A stretch of DNA of 64,000 nt from the NCBI RefSeq assembly GCF_001746295.1, contig NZ_MJAH01000019.1, positions 1 to 64,000 of the forward strand, written 5' to 3'. Below the pieces are notes generated by a model. That model made no database searches. It was given only the letters and a program-made list of their open reading frames with translations, and was not told where the DNA came from. Source of the DNA: Streptomyces sp. LUP47B. Lineage in GTDB: Bacteria; Actinomycetota; Actinomycetes; Streptomycetales; Streptomycetaceae. How positions within the stretch are numbered: the stretch's first letter is position 1; every line of letters starts with the position of its first letter. Below are positions 40,797 to 49,288 of the stretch, one piece after another. The position numbers were made by a program, and so were the translations under genes.

Positions 40797-41618
40797 CTAA
40801 CTCCCCGTACTCCGATACGAACCGAGGCCCGCCCGCCACGCGAGCCCGGCCAGCGCACCGCACGCCACCGCCACCAGCGGCGACGCGAAGGCCGCCCACT
40901 GCGGCAGATCCAGCGGATACGGCCGACCCAACACATAGGAGGCCGGCACCCAGTTGACGAAGGCGAGGGGCAGCATGAACGTCACCCCGCGCACGAAGTC
41001 CTTCCCGAACACCGTCGGCGGATACTGAAGCAGCGTCGTACCGCCGTACGTGAACGCGTTCTGCACCTCGGAGGCGTCCTGCGCGAAGATCTGGAAGGCC
41101 GCGCCCGCCACGAACACCGCGCAGAAGATCGCCGCACCGCTGACCACCATCAACGGCACCAGCAGCACCTTCGCCGCACTCCAGTCGACGTCGACCGAAG
41201 CCAGCGCCCACACCAGCACCACCGTGCCCTGGGTGATCCGGCCCAGGCGGCGCACCGCGAAACGGTCCGCGCCGATCTGCGCGAGCACCGGTGCCGGCCG
41301 CACCAGCAGTATGTCGAAGGAGCCGTCCCGGATCCGGGCGCCCAGCACATCCATCGAGCCGAGCACCAGGTCGGCGATCCCGAAGGCGGTCACCGAGAGG
41401 CCGTAGAGGAAGGCGATCTCGGGCAGGCCCCAGCCACCCAGCGAGTCCACCTGCGAGAACATCAGCAGAATCCCGACGAAGTCCAGGCCGGTCATCAAAA
41501 GGTTGCCGAACATGGTGACGACGAACGAAGTGCGGTAGGTCATGGAGGAGCGGACCCACATGCCCGCGATCAACCAGTAGGCCCGCACACCCTCACCCAG
41601 ACGCGACGTCTCAGCCAC
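40797..41618 (-). CDS. ABC-2 family membrane subunit (second of pair)
   Basis: 273 residues with about six helices, including RSSMTYRTSFVVTMFGNLLM, AFLYGLSVTAFGIADLVLGS, and LVPLMVVSGAAIFCAVFVAG. GSFDILLVRPAPVLAQI is a conserved cytoplasmic segment of the family. GTG start at 41618, overlapping the preceding gene's end by 8 bp. It forms a heterodimeric membrane unit with the other permease. The substrate is unknown. Confidence 0.9.
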   Translation of the reverse strand: MAETSRLGEGVRAYWLIAGMWVRSSMTYRTSFVVTMFGNLLMTGLDFVGILLMFSQVDSLGGWGLPEIAFLYGLSVTAFGIADLVLGSMDVLGARIRDGSFDILLVRPAPVLAQIGADRFAVRRLGRITQGTVVLVWALASVDVDWSAAKVLLVPLMVVSGAAIFCAVFVAGAAFQIFAQDASEVQNAFTYGGTTLLQYPPTVFGKDFVRGVTFMLPLAFVNWVPASYVLGRPYPLDLPQWAAFASPLVAVACGALAGLAWRAGLGSYRSTGS

Positions 41619-42417
41619 CCTGCACCACCACCCGCCGCGTCGCCGCCGACTGCAGCATCCGCCCGGCCGCCAGCAGCACCACCGCCCACGTCGCCTGGAA
41701 GGCGTACGCCCCCAGCGGATCCGCCTCCCCCATCAGCACGTCCGCCGGCATCTGGAGCTGCGCCGCCCACGGCAGCGCCCGCACGATGTCCCCCAGCACC
41801 CCCGGGAAGGCGTTGAGCGGGAAAACGATGCCCGAGCAGAAGACGCCCGTGATCATCACGGCCTGCATGATGCCCATGCCGTCCATCAGCCAGAACACGC
41901 TCAGCGCCGCCAGATAGCGGATCCCGAAGCTCACGACCATCGCGAGCAGCAGCGCCACGAACAGCGCCGCCCACGAGGTGACGTCCGTGGGCAGCGCCAT
42001 CCGGAAGAACAGCGCGCCGAAGACGAAGGGGACCACTCCGCGTCCCAGCAGCTGGAACAGCGAGCGGCCCAAGTCGCTCGCCAGCCACCACAGTTGGAGA
42101 TCGGCCGGCCGGTACAGGTCGACCGCGATCTCACCCGTGCGGATCCGCTCGGTCACGTCCTTCTCGGCACCGCCGCCCTGGATGGCCAGCGTCGAGTACA
42201 GGCACTGCCCCAGCCATACGTAGGTGACCGCCTGCGCCTGGTCGTAGCCCCCGAGATGGGGCTTCTCGTCCCACAACGCGAGATAGGTGTAGACGAGGAT
42301 CACACCGAAGACGGTGTTGGTGAACACACCTGCGAGCGTGGCCGCACGATATGTCGCGTACCGTCTGAATCCACCCGCCGCGACGGCGGCGTACAACCGC
42401 CAGGAACCCACATCCAC
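41611..42417 (-). CDS. ABC-2 family membrane subunit (first of pair)
   Basis: 268 residues, about six helices (for example YRAATLAGVFTNTVFGVILV and GRGVVPFVFGALFFRMALP). The conserved loop TERIRTGEIAVDLYRPADLQ parallels the GSFDILLVRP loop of its partner. GTG start at 42417. It is the first gene of the exporter operon; an upstream gap of 187 bp divides it from the divergent penicillin-binding protein gene. Confidence 0.9.
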   Translation of the reverse strand: MDVGSWRLYAAVAAGGFRRYATYRAATLAGVFTNTVFGVILVYTYLALWDEKPHLGGYDQAQAVTYVWLGQCLYSTLAIQGGGAEKDVTERIRTGEIAVDLYRPADLQLWWLASDLGRSLFQLLGRGVVPFVFGALFFRMALPTDVTSWAALFVALLLAMVVSFGIRYLAALSVFWLMDGMGIMQAVMITGVFCSGIVFPLNAFPGVLGDIVRALPWAAQLQMPADVLMGEADPLGAYAFQATWAVVLLAAGRMLQSAATRRVVVQGG

Positions 42418-42604
42418 AGCCCTCCTCCGCCCGCGACACCAAAGCGCAGGAGCCTAGTGCGCAGGTGACGAGGCGGGCCACCCATTTTCCCGGGGAGACG
42501 CGCGCCATATCCGGGAACGGAACGCATGGTGCGAGAGTCTTCAACAGGGGACGCAGAAGGCGTAACGAGGTCGTACGGGAACGTACGAGGCGAAACAGGA
42601 GTCC

Positions 42605-45034
42605 GTGCACGAGATGAGCGACCAGCCGCAGCAGCCGACCGAGGGCTGGGCACCGACAGACCCGCAAGCGGCTGAAGGGCCCGGCGGGCAGAAGAAGGCC
42701 AAGCGGCCCAAGCGCACCGGCTGGCGACGGGTGATCCCGACCTGGCGCATGGTGCTGGGGACCTTCGTCCTCGGGCTGATCGCCCTGGCCGGCCTGTTCT
42801 TCCTCGGCTACTCCATGGTCAACATCCCGCCGGCCAACGCGCTCGCCACCAAGCAGTCCAACGTCTACCTCTACGCCGACGGCAGCCAGCTCGCCCGCGA
42901 CGGCGAGGTCAACCGCGAGAACGTCTCCCTCGCACAGATCTCCAAGGACGCCCAGCACGCCGTACTGGCCGCCGAGGACCGCGACTTCTACAGCGAGTCC
43001 GCGATCGACCCCAAGGCCATGCTCCGCGCCGGCTGGAACACCGCCACCGGCAAGGGCAAGCAGTCCGGCTCGACGATCACCCAGCAGTACGTGAAGAACT
43101 ACTACCTGGCCCAGGAGCAGACCGTCACCCGCAAGGCCAGGGAGTTCTTCATCTCGATCAAGCTGGACCGCACCCAGTCCAAGGACCAGATCCTCGAGGG
43201 CTACCTCAACACCAGCTACTTCGGCCGCAACGCCTACGGCATCCAGTCCGCCGCCCAGGCCTACTACGGCACCGACGCCGACGACCTCGACCCGGCCCAC
43301 GCCGCCTACCTCGCCGCGCTGGTCAACGCGCCGAGCGAGTACGACGTCGTCGCGCACCCCGAGAACAAGGCGGCGGCCGAGGCCCGCTGGAACTACGTCC
43401 TGGACGGCATGGTCAAGAAGGGCTGGCTGGCCCAGTCCGAGCGCACCGGCCTGAAGTTCCCGATGCCCAAAGAGCAGACCGTCTCCACCGGCCTGTCCGG
43501 GCAGCGCGGCTACATCGTGCAGGCCATCAAGGACTACCTCACCACCAACAAGATCATCACCGCGGAGCAGCTGGAGGCCGGCGGCTACCGCATCACCACC
43601 ACCCTGGACAAGAGCAAGCAGAACGCCTTCGTGAAGGCCGTCGACGACCAGGTGATGAAGAAGCTCGACAAGAAGAACAACAAGGCCGACAACTACGTCC
43701 GCGCGGGCGGCGCCTCCGTCGACCCGAAGACCGGCAAGGTCGTCGCGATGTACGGCGGCATCGACTACGTCAAGCAGTACACGAACGGCGCGACCCGCGG
43801 CGACTTCCAGGTCGGCTCCATCTTCAAGCCCTTCGTGTTCGCCTCGGCCGTCCAGAACGACTCCGAGACGCAGGACGGCCAGACCATCACCCCCAACACC
43901 TACTACGACGGCACCAACAAGCGCCCCGTCGTCGGCTGGAACGGCGGCAGCTACGCCCCCGAGAACGAGGACCAGGGCTCCTACGGCGAGATCACCGTGC
44001 GCGCGGCCACCGACAAGTCCGTCAACTCGGTGTACGCGCAGATGGCCGTCGACGTCGGCGCCGACAAGGTCAAGCAGACCGCGATCGACCTGGGCATCCC
44101 CTCCGACACCCCGGACCTGACCGGCACGCCCTCGATCGCGCTCGGCGTGAACACCGCGAGCGTCCTCGACATGGCGGAGGCCTACGCCACCCTCGCCAAC
44201 CACGGCCGGCACGGCACGTACACGATGATCGACAAGATCACCAAGGACGGCGCGGAGACCGTCGAACTGCCTCAGAAGAAGACCCAGCAGGCCGTCAGCC
44301 GCGAGGCCGCCGACACCACCACCTCGATCCTGCAGAGCGTCGTCGAGAACGGCACCGCCACCGCCGCCCAGGGCGCGGACCGCCCCGCCGCGGGCAAGAC
44401 CGGCACCGCCGAGGAGGACACCGCGGCCTGGTTCGCGGGCTACACCCCGGACCTCGCCACGGTCGTCTCCGTCATGGGCCAGGACCCGGTGACCGCCGCC
44501 CACAAGTCGCTGTACGGCGCCATCGGGCTGCAGCGCGTCAACGGCGGCGGCCCGCCCGCCCAGATCTGGGCGCAGTACACCAAGGCCGCCCTCAAGGGGA
44601 AGCCGGTCACCGACTTCGACCTCGAGCTCCAGCCGGGCGCCGAGACCCGGGCCCCGAGCAGCCAGGCCCCGGTCGACCCGACCACGGGCGGCCAGGACGA
44701 CGGCGGCACCACCGGCGACACCACCGGCGGCGAGCAGACCCCGGGCCAGACCGAGGGGCAGACCCAGGGCCAGGACAACGGCGGCACGACCACGACCGGC
44801 GGCGACACCACGACGGGCGGCACGACCGACGGCGGCGCGACCACCGGCGGCGGCACGACCGACGGCGGCACGACGACCGGCGGGACCACGGGGGGCGGGG
44901 GCACCACCAACGGCGGCACCACGAACGGCGGCGGCACGACGGGTGACACGACCGGCGGAACCACCGGAGACACACCGAGCGGCGGGGCGACGACGGAAGG
45001 CGCGGGCCTGGTGAGCCCGTACAGATGGGACTGA
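42605..45034 (+). CDS. Class A penicillin-binding protein (glycosyltransferase/transpeptidase)
   Basis: 809 residues from GTG 42605 (or ATG 42614). A cytoplasmic Lys-rich tail precedes a single helix (MVLGTFVLGLIALAGLFFLG). The GT51 domain carries VLAAEDRDFYSESAI and GSTITQQYVKNYYL. The transpeptidase has SxxK GSIFKPF (Ser near 405), SxN SVNSVYAQ and KTG GKTGTAEE (Lys near 598). The C-terminus is a Gly/Thr-rich tail of about 100 residues, probably in the cell wall. It polymerises and cross-links peptidoglycan. The next element is a strong terminator. Confidence 0.96.
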   Translation: MHEMSDQPQQPTEGWAPTDPQAAEGPGGQKKAKRPKRTGWRRVIPTWRMVLGTFVLGLIALAGLFFLGYSMVNIPPANALATKQSNVYLYADGSQLARDGEVNRENVSLAQISKDAQHAVLAAEDRDFYSESAIDPKAMLRAGWNTATGKGKQSGSTITQQYVKNYYLAQEQTVTRKAREFFISIKLDRTQSKDQILEGYLNTSYFGRNAYGIQSAAQAYYGTDADDLDPAHAAYLAALVNAPSEYDVVAHPENKAAAEARWNYVLDGMVKKGWLAQSERTGLKFPMPKEQTVSTGLSGQRGYIVQAIKDYLTTNKIITAEQLEAGGYRITTTLDKSKQNAFVKAVDDQVMKKLDKKNNKADNYVRAGGASVDPKTGKVVAMYGGIDYVKQYTNGATRGDFQVGSIFKPFVFASAVQNDSETQDGQTITPNTYYDGTNKRPVVGWNGGSYAPENEDQGSYGEITVRAATDKSVNSVYAQMAVDVGADKVKQTAIDLGIPSDTPDLTGTPSIALGVNTASVLDMAEAYATLANHGRHGTYTMIDKITKDGAETVELPQKKTQQAVSREAADTTTSILQSVVENGTATAAQGADRPAAGKTGTAEEDTAAWFAGYTPDLATVVSVMGQDPVTAAHKSLYGAIGLQRVNGGGPPAQIWAQYTKAALKGKPVTDFDLELQPGAETRAPSSQAPVDPTTGGQDDGGTTGDTTGGEQTPGQTEGQTQGQDNGGTTTTGGDTTTGGTTDGGATTGGGTTDGGTTTGGTTGGGGTTNGGTTNGGGTTGDTTGGTTGDTPSGGATTEGAGLVSPYRWD
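44690..44990 (+). repeat. Gly/Thr-rich low-complexity coding repeat in the PBP tail
   Basis: Repeated codon blocks such as GGCGGCACCACC/GACGGCGGC encode GGTTxGGTT-like units (for example TTGGTTDGGATTGGGTTDGG) over about 100 residues. Such tails are length-variable among Streptomyces PBPs and probably serve as a flexible wall-spanning linker. Confidence 0.85.
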
Positions 45035-45050
45035 CGTCCCGCGAGGACGG

Positions 45051-45088
45051 CGAAAGGGGCCGGTGACGTCGGTCACCGGCCCCTTTCG
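45051..45088. terminator. Perfect 17-bp bidirectional terminator
   Basis: CGAAAGGGGCCGGTGAC pairs exactly with GTCACCGGCCCCTTTCG around a GTCG tetraloop. It lies between the convergent PBP and GroES-like genes and has the A/T-flanked shape expected of a terminator usable from both sides. Confidence 0.92.
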
Positions 45089-45097
45089 GACCGCTGT

Positions 45098-45448
45098 CTA
45101 CAGATACAGGCCCGTCGAGTCCTCGGAACCCTCGAACCGGTCGGCCGCCACGGCGTGCAGATCACGCTCACGCATGAGCACGTAACCGGTCCCGCGCACC
45201 TCGACCTCGGCGCGGTCCTCGGGGTCGTACAGCACCCGGTCACCGGGCTCCACGGTCCGTACGTTCTGCCCCACCGCGACCACCTCCGCCCAGGCCAGCC
45301 GGCGTCCGACGGCCGCGGTGGCGGGAATGAGGATGCCGCCGCCCGACCGCCGCTCGCCCTCACCGTTCTCCTGCCGCACGAGTACACGGTCGTGCAGCAT
45401 CCGGATGGGCAGCTTGTCGTCCGGGGTGTCGTTTCTCTTCGCGCTCAC
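45098..45448 (-). CDS. GroES-like co-chaperone (10-kDa chaperonin fold)
   Basis: 116 residues from GTG 45448. The sequence shows the Cpn10 barrel: PIRMLHDRVLVRQENGEGER, SGGGILIPATAAVGRRLAWA, and GDRVLYDPEDRAEVEVRGTG. It lacks the typical mobile-loop sequence and has a variable C-terminal extension (FEGSEDSTGLYL). It is not next to a groEL gene. Streptomyces carry several such GroES-like proteins, so a specialised chaperone or redox role is possible. Confidence 0.88.
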   Translation of the reverse strand: MSAKRNDTPDDKLPIRMLHDRVLVRQENGEGERRSGGGILIPATAAVGRRLAWAEVVAVGQNVRTVEPGDRVLYDPEDRAEVEVRGTGYVLMRERDLHAVAADRFEGSEDSTGLYL

Positions 45449-45492
45449 GCCACTGAACCTACCTGTCCTCGGCACCCGTGCACGCGGCCGGG

Positions 45493-45822
45493 TCAGCCCT
45501 TGCGGCGCCGGGTTCCCAGGGCGAGCAGCCCCACGAGCCCCACGGCGACGAGGGCCACGGGCACGACGCGCTCCAGCCGGGGTGCGCCCTCCTCGTCCAC
45601 GAACTGGGCCTTCACATCCGTGACGGCCTTGTTGACGGAGACGTACGCCCGCCCGAGCGTGTGGTCGATGTTGGAGACGACTTTGGCCTTGGCGTCGCCG
45701 ACGATCGTCTTCGGGTGCACCCGCACCCCGATCTCGTCGAGCGTATCGGCCAGCAACTCGCGGCGGCGCTTGATGTCCGCCTCGATCTGCGCCGGGGTTC
45801 TGATGTCCGACGTGTCCGCCAC
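45493..45822 (-). CDS. DUF3618 family protein
   Basis: 109 residues from GTG 45822 (GGAGG upstream). The N-terminus TPAQIEADIKRRRELLADTL with DEIGVRVHPKTIVGDAKAK is the DUF3618 pattern. One membrane helix near the C-terminus (VVPVALVAVGLVGLLALGTR) ends in a basic tail. Function unknown; it is a common small membrane protein of actinobacteria. Confidence 0.9.
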   Translation of the reverse strand: MADTSDIRTPAQIEADIKRRRELLADTLDEIGVRVHPKTIVGDAKAKVVSNIDHTLGRAYVSVNKAVTDVKAQFVDEEGAPRLERVVPVALVAVGLVGLLALGTRRRKG

Positions 45823-45915
45823 GGTGGGGCCTCCGGGGTCGCTGCTACATGTCCTGGACAGTCTGTCAGTTCCGACCGCGACCGCACTGTCGGGACCCCC
45901 GGTTACGCTGACCCA

Positions 45916-46383
45916 ATGAGCGAGCGACTCCAGCCCGGGGACGTGGCCCCCGCCTTCACCCTGCCCGACGCCGACGGCAACGACGTGTCCCTCTCCGCCC
46001 ACAAGGGCCGCAAGGTCATCGTCTACTTCTACCCGGCCGCCCTGACCCCGGGCTGCACGAAGCAGGCCTGCGACTTCACCGACAACCTGGAGGTGCTGGC
46101 CGGCGCGGGGTACGACGTCCTCGGCATCTCCCCGGACGCCCCGGAGAAGCTGGCGAAGTTCCGCGAGAAGGAGTCCCTGAAGGTCACGCTGCTGGCCGAC
46201 CCGGAGAAGACCGTGACCGAGGCCTACGGCGCCTACGGCGAGAAGAAGAACTACGGCAAGACCTACATGGGCGTCATCCGCTCCACGATCATCGTGGACG
46301 AGGAGGGCAAGGTCGAACGGGCCCTGTACAACGTCCGCGCGACGGGGCACGTGGCGAAGATCATCAAGGACTTGGGTATCTGA
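45916..46383 (+). CDS. bcp: Peroxiredoxin, Bcp/PrxQ type
   Basis: 155 residues. The peroxidatic Cys is in the typical Bcp motif YFYPAALTPGCTKQACDF with a second Cys five residues later, making it an atypical 2-Cys thiol peroxidase. Followed by GISPDAPEKLAKFREKESLK. It reduces hydrogen peroxide and organic hydroperoxides using thioredoxin. ATG 45916 lies 93 bp from the divergent DUF3618 start. Confidence 0.96.
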   Translation: MSERLQPGDVAPAFTLPDADGNDVSLSAHKGRKVIVYFYPAALTPGCTKQACDFTDNLEVLAGAGYDVLGISPDAPEKLAKFREKESLKVTLLADPEKTVTEAYGAYGEKKNYGKTYMGVIRSTIIVDEEGKVERALYNVRATGHVAKIIKDLGI

Positions 46384-46397
46384 GCGAGATCCAGCAG

Positions 46398-46872
46398 TCA
46401 GGAGCCAGGTCGGGCCGCTCGGGCACGGCCTGGCTTCCTCGCTCCACGCGTCCCCGGCGAGCTCGGACGCAACGCGCCGCCAGAACCGCACGGCACCGGT
46501 GTCCACGTCCTGAAAGGAAATCTCCCACTCCCCCGGATGCCGGGCGACGACGTCCCGTATACCCCGCAGTCCCACCCGACTCCTCCGCACGGCCCGCACG
46601 ACGAAGAAACTGTTGAGCACCCGGGTGGGCGTGTCGAGCCCTCGCACGAACGCGAACCCGACGGGATGCCCGCCGAGGCGGAAGAGATACGGCGCCCAGT
46701 CCTCGTCTCCCGAGAATGCAGCCTCCAGCCGCTCACTGCGGAACGTCCCGTCCGGGTTGGGCAGTTGCCCCCCGAACTCGGACAGGTCATGCCGGAAGAG
46801 CAGCCAGAGGCGTTCGACGGCGGGGCGATCGGCGGGGGTCGCCGAGCGAATTTCCAACTCTGCTGAGGTCAT
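46398..46872 (-). CDS. GNAT N-acetyltransferase with unresolved 3' end
   Basis: ATG 46872 (GGGAGG 9 bp upstream) begins MTSAELEIRSATPADRPAVE. The domain contains YLFRLGGHPVGFAFVRGLDT, FFVVRAVRRSRVGLRGIRDV (acetyl-CoA binding) and a C-terminal segment ending near PTWLLTAG. In this frame no stop follows; the frame stays open antisense to bcp and joins the DUF3618 frame until 45493. A stop at 46398 exists only in the neighbouring frame, so a lost stop or a small frameshift near the end is likely. Coordinates end at that shifted stop. Substrate unknown. Confidence 0.6.
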
Positions 46873-47029
46873 GAAAAAAGCCTCCCGAGCGAACAAGAGT
46901 CCGCGCCGGAAGGCCTCGCTGTGAGCTACAGCATATCAACTGCCTTGACGTTTCCAGCGTGACTGTCCGATAGACGGTTCGTTACTCCGTACGAGGCCAC
47001 GAACGCGTGGCCGAGATCGGAGGAGAACG

Positions 47030-47653
47030 ATGGGGTTCCGGTACACCCGCGAATTGCTCGAAGAGGCGGCACGGGCAACAACGAACTGGGACGACGCCGT
47101 ACGGTGGTGCGGAGGTTCGCCCACACCTGGCAGCAGACGCTACCTGCGACAGAAAATGGCGGAGGCGGCCGTAGACGTCTCACACTTCCCTGTCCGGTGG
47201 GCGCGCCATACCGAGGAGACGCTTCGAGAGATCGTGGCCGTGTCGACCAGCGTCAAAGAAGTGGTTCGCCGCCTGGGTATCAGCCCAGTGGGCGGCAACC
47301 ACACGCACATCAGCCGCCGTATCGCGACGCTGGGCATCGACACATCCCACTTCGTGGCGCGATCGGGCGGCGCGAAGGGCTCACGCGGCGATCTACTGAG
47401 CCTCAGGTCACCACAGGACGGCCGGGTCCCGGGAAGTCGCCTGCTTCAGCACCTACTCCGTCGCGGGGTCCCGGAGATCTGCGCAATGTGCGGCACAGGA
47501 CCCCAGTGGAACGGAAAGCCCCTCCGCTTGGAGGTCGACCATGTCAACGGCGACTGGTGGGACAACCGTCCGGAGAACCTCCAACTGCTCTGCCCCAACT
47601 GCCATGCAGTGACGGACACATACCGCGGCCGCAGGCGAAGGGCAAGTGCATGA
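47030..47653 (+). CDS. HNH endonuclease with two N-terminal HTH-like repeats
   Basis: 207 residues; ATG 47030 has a strong CGGAGGAG. Two helical repeats of about 55 residues end in DVSHF and GIDTSHF (LLEEAARATTNWDDAVRW; LREIVAVSTSVKEVVRRLG). The HNH domain is at the C-terminus: CAMCG (zinc), RLEVDHVNGDWWDNRPENLQ and LCPNCH. This resembles phage-type or free-standing homing endonucleases. Its stop overlaps the start of a related gene (ATGA). The pair immediately precedes a tRNA gene. Confidence 0.9.
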   Translation: MGFRYTRELLEEAARATTNWDDAVRWCGGSPTPGSRRYLRQKMAEAAVDVSHFPVRWARHTEETLREIVAVSTSVKEVVRRLGISPVGGNHTHISRRIATLGIDTSHFVARSGGAKGSRGDLLSLRSPQDGRVPGSRLLQHLLRRGVPEICAMCGTGPQWNGKPLRLEVDHVNGDWWDNRPENLQLLCPNCHAVTDTYRGRRRRASA

Positions 47654-48516
47654 GCAGGCCGACGTACACATGCGACCTGCTGACTCGAGCTGCCGCCAAA
47701 GCCACCAGCATGGTCGACCTAATGCGAACGCTGGGAGCACCGATGGGTAGCGGCCCTCGCCACTACCTCAGTAAGCGGCTCCAGCACTACGGCATCGACA
47801 CCTCGCACTTTCAGGAAGAGCCCCTGCCAGAACGCGAACGGCGCAGCTACCCGGAGGAACTACTCAGAGAAGCCGCCGCTCATTCGCACAGCATCAGGGA
47901 GATGGTTGAGTACATGGGCCTTCCTCCACGTGACGCTCCATACGGCCACATCAGAAAGAAGTTGGACAAGTTCGGGATCGACACCTCGCACTTCACCAGC
48001 GGACGGCGATATGGTCCGCGGCTTCTTCCCCGCCACGAACTGGCGGCAGCGGTTCAGGCCTCCACGAGCGTAGCCGGAGTCCTGGCTGCCCTTGGCCGAA
48101 TGAACAGCGGTACAGCTCGGGCGCTCGTGAAGCGCAGCGTCGAAGCCCACGGCCTGTCGACCGCTCATTTCACGGGGCAGGGACACTATCGCGGCACCCG
48201 CTCCCTGAACCGAAAGTCGGCGTCCGAGATCTTGGTCCGGCTCGCTCCCGACTGCCTACGCACCAAGACCGTCCTGCTCAGGCGGGCGCTTGACGACCTC
48301 GGCGTACCGCATGTCTGTGATGAGTGCGGTATCGGAGACACCTGGCAGGACAGACGACTCGTCCTGGAGATTGATCACGTCAACGGCGACTGTCTGGACA
48401 ACCGCCAGGAGAACCTGCGGTACCTGTGCCCGTCCTGTCACAGCCAGACGAGCACGTTCTCTAAACGATCGCACGGATCTTCCACCCCGCCGCAACCGGT
48501 CGTCGAGTACCAGTAA
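47650..48516 (+). CDS. HNH endonuclease with three HTH-like repeats
   Basis: 288 residues; ATG 47650 overlaps the previous stop (ATGA). Three N-terminal helical repeats are visible: LLTRAAAKATSMVDLMRTLG ... GIDTSHF, LLREAAAHSHSIREMVEYMG ... GIDTSHF, and ELAAAVQASTSVAGVLAALG ... GLSTAHF. The HNH domain has CDECG, LEIDHVNGDCLDNRQENLRY and LCPSCH. It is a paralogue of the preceding gene with one extra repeat, so a tandem duplication is likely. Stop 48516 is 10 bp before the tRNA. Confidence 0.9.
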   Translation: MSRPTYTCDLLTRAAAKATSMVDLMRTLGAPMGSGPRHYLSKRLQHYGIDTSHFQEEPLPERERRSYPEELLREAAAHSHSIREMVEYMGLPPRDAPYGHIRKKLDKFGIDTSHFTSGRRYGPRLLPRHELAAAVQASTSVAGVLAALGRMNSGTARALVKRSVEAHGLSTAHFTGQGHYRGTRSLNRKSASEILVRLAPDCLRTKTVLLRRALDDLGVPHVCDECGIGDTWQDRRLVLEIDHVNGDCLDNRQENLRYLCPSCHSQTSTFSKRSHGSSTPPQPVVEYQ

Positions 48517-48525
48517 ACTGTGCGT

Positions 48526-48602
48526 GGGGCCGTAGCCCAATTTCGGCAGGAGGCACCACTTTTAGGTAGTGGACAGTGCGAGTTCGAGTCTCGTCGGCCC
48601 CA
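48526..48602 (+). tRNA. tRNA with anticodon TAG (Leu by anticodon), short variable loop
   Basis: 77 nt. The acceptor stem GGGGCCG / CGGCCCC is perfect, with discriminator A; CCA is not encoded. The anticodon stem CCACT / AGTGG holds loop TTTAGGT, anticodon TAG (codon CTA). The T arm is GCGAG / CTCGT with TTCGAGT. The D arm is unusually long (about 20 nt: GCCCAATTTCGGCAGGAGGC). The variable region is only five bases, whereas normal leucine tRNAs have a long variable arm. It may be a noncanonical or decayed tRNA. Confidence 0.75.
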
Positions 48603-48663
48603 CGTTCGGGCGCGGCTCCCAGTGGGGGCCGCGCCCCATCCGTGTTCTGGCCTGGCCTGCAAC

Positions 48664-49266
48664 TCAGCCCAACAACTCCCGCACCACCGGCACCAACGCC
48701 CGAAACGCCTTCCCCCGGTGGCTGATCGCGTTCTTCTCCTCAGCCGTCAGCTCGGCGCACGTCCGCGTCTCGCCCTCCGGCTGGAGGATCGGGTCGTAGC
48801 CGAAGCCGTTCGTGCCGACAGGGGTGTGGCGGAGGACGCCCCGCAGCTGGCCCTCTACCACCCTCTCCGTGCCGTCCGGCAGTGCCAGGGCCGCCGCGCA
48901 GGCGAAGTGGGCGCCGCGGTGTTCGTCGGCGATGTCCGACAGTTGGGCCAGGAGGAGGTTGAGGTTCGCGCGGTCGTCTCCGTGCTTGCCTGCCCAGCGG
49001 GCCGAGAAGATTCCCGGGGCGCCGTTCAGGACGTCCACGCACAGGCCCGAGTCGTCGGCCACGGCGGGCAGGCCCGTTGCCTGGGCGAGGGCGTGGGCCT
49101 TCAGCAGGGCGTTCTCGGCGAAGGTGACGCCGGTTTCCTTGACGTCGGGGATCTCGGGGTACGCGTCCGCGCCGACGAGGTCGAAGGGCAGACCTGCGTC
49201 GGCGAGGATCGCGTGGAGTTCGGTGATTTTCCCGGCGTTGCGGGTGGCGAGGATCAGGCGGGTCAT
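48664..49266 (-). CDS. rdgB: XTP/dITP diphosphatase (HAM1/RdgB)
   Basis: About 200 residues from ATG 49266 (GGTGGG upstream). Motifs: ILATRNAGKITELHAILADA, VTFAENALLKAHALAQATGL, VADDSGLCVDVLNGAPGIFS, NGFGYDPILQPEGE and the SHRGKAFRAL C-terminus. It removes non-canonical purine nucleotides such as ITP and XTP, yielding the monophosphate and pyrophosphate, and protects DNA synthesis. Downstream partner of rph, with a lipoprotein gene between them. Confidence 0.97.
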   Translation of the reverse strand: MTRLILATRNAGKITELHAILADAGLPFDLVGADAYPEIPDVKETGVTFAENALLKAHALAQATGLPAVADDSGLCVDVLNGAPGIFSARWAGKHGDDRANLNLLLAQLSDIADEHRGAHFACAAALALPDGTERVVEGQLRGVLRHTPVGTNGFGYDPILQPEGETRTCAELTAEEKNAISHRGKAFRALVPVVRELLG

Positions 49267-49288
49267 GCCCACCAGTATCCAGCCGGTG

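Noticed and set aside
44440..44973. Pro/Val-rich repeat ORF on the minus strand
   Set aside because: It is the complement of the Gly/Thr-rich tail codons of the PBP gene.
42131..45076. A 981-codon minus-strand frame opposite the penicillin-binding protein
   Set aside because: It is an antisense shadow caused by third-position GC bias; its sequence is low-complexity Gly/Val/Arg and the sense gene has all PBP motifs.
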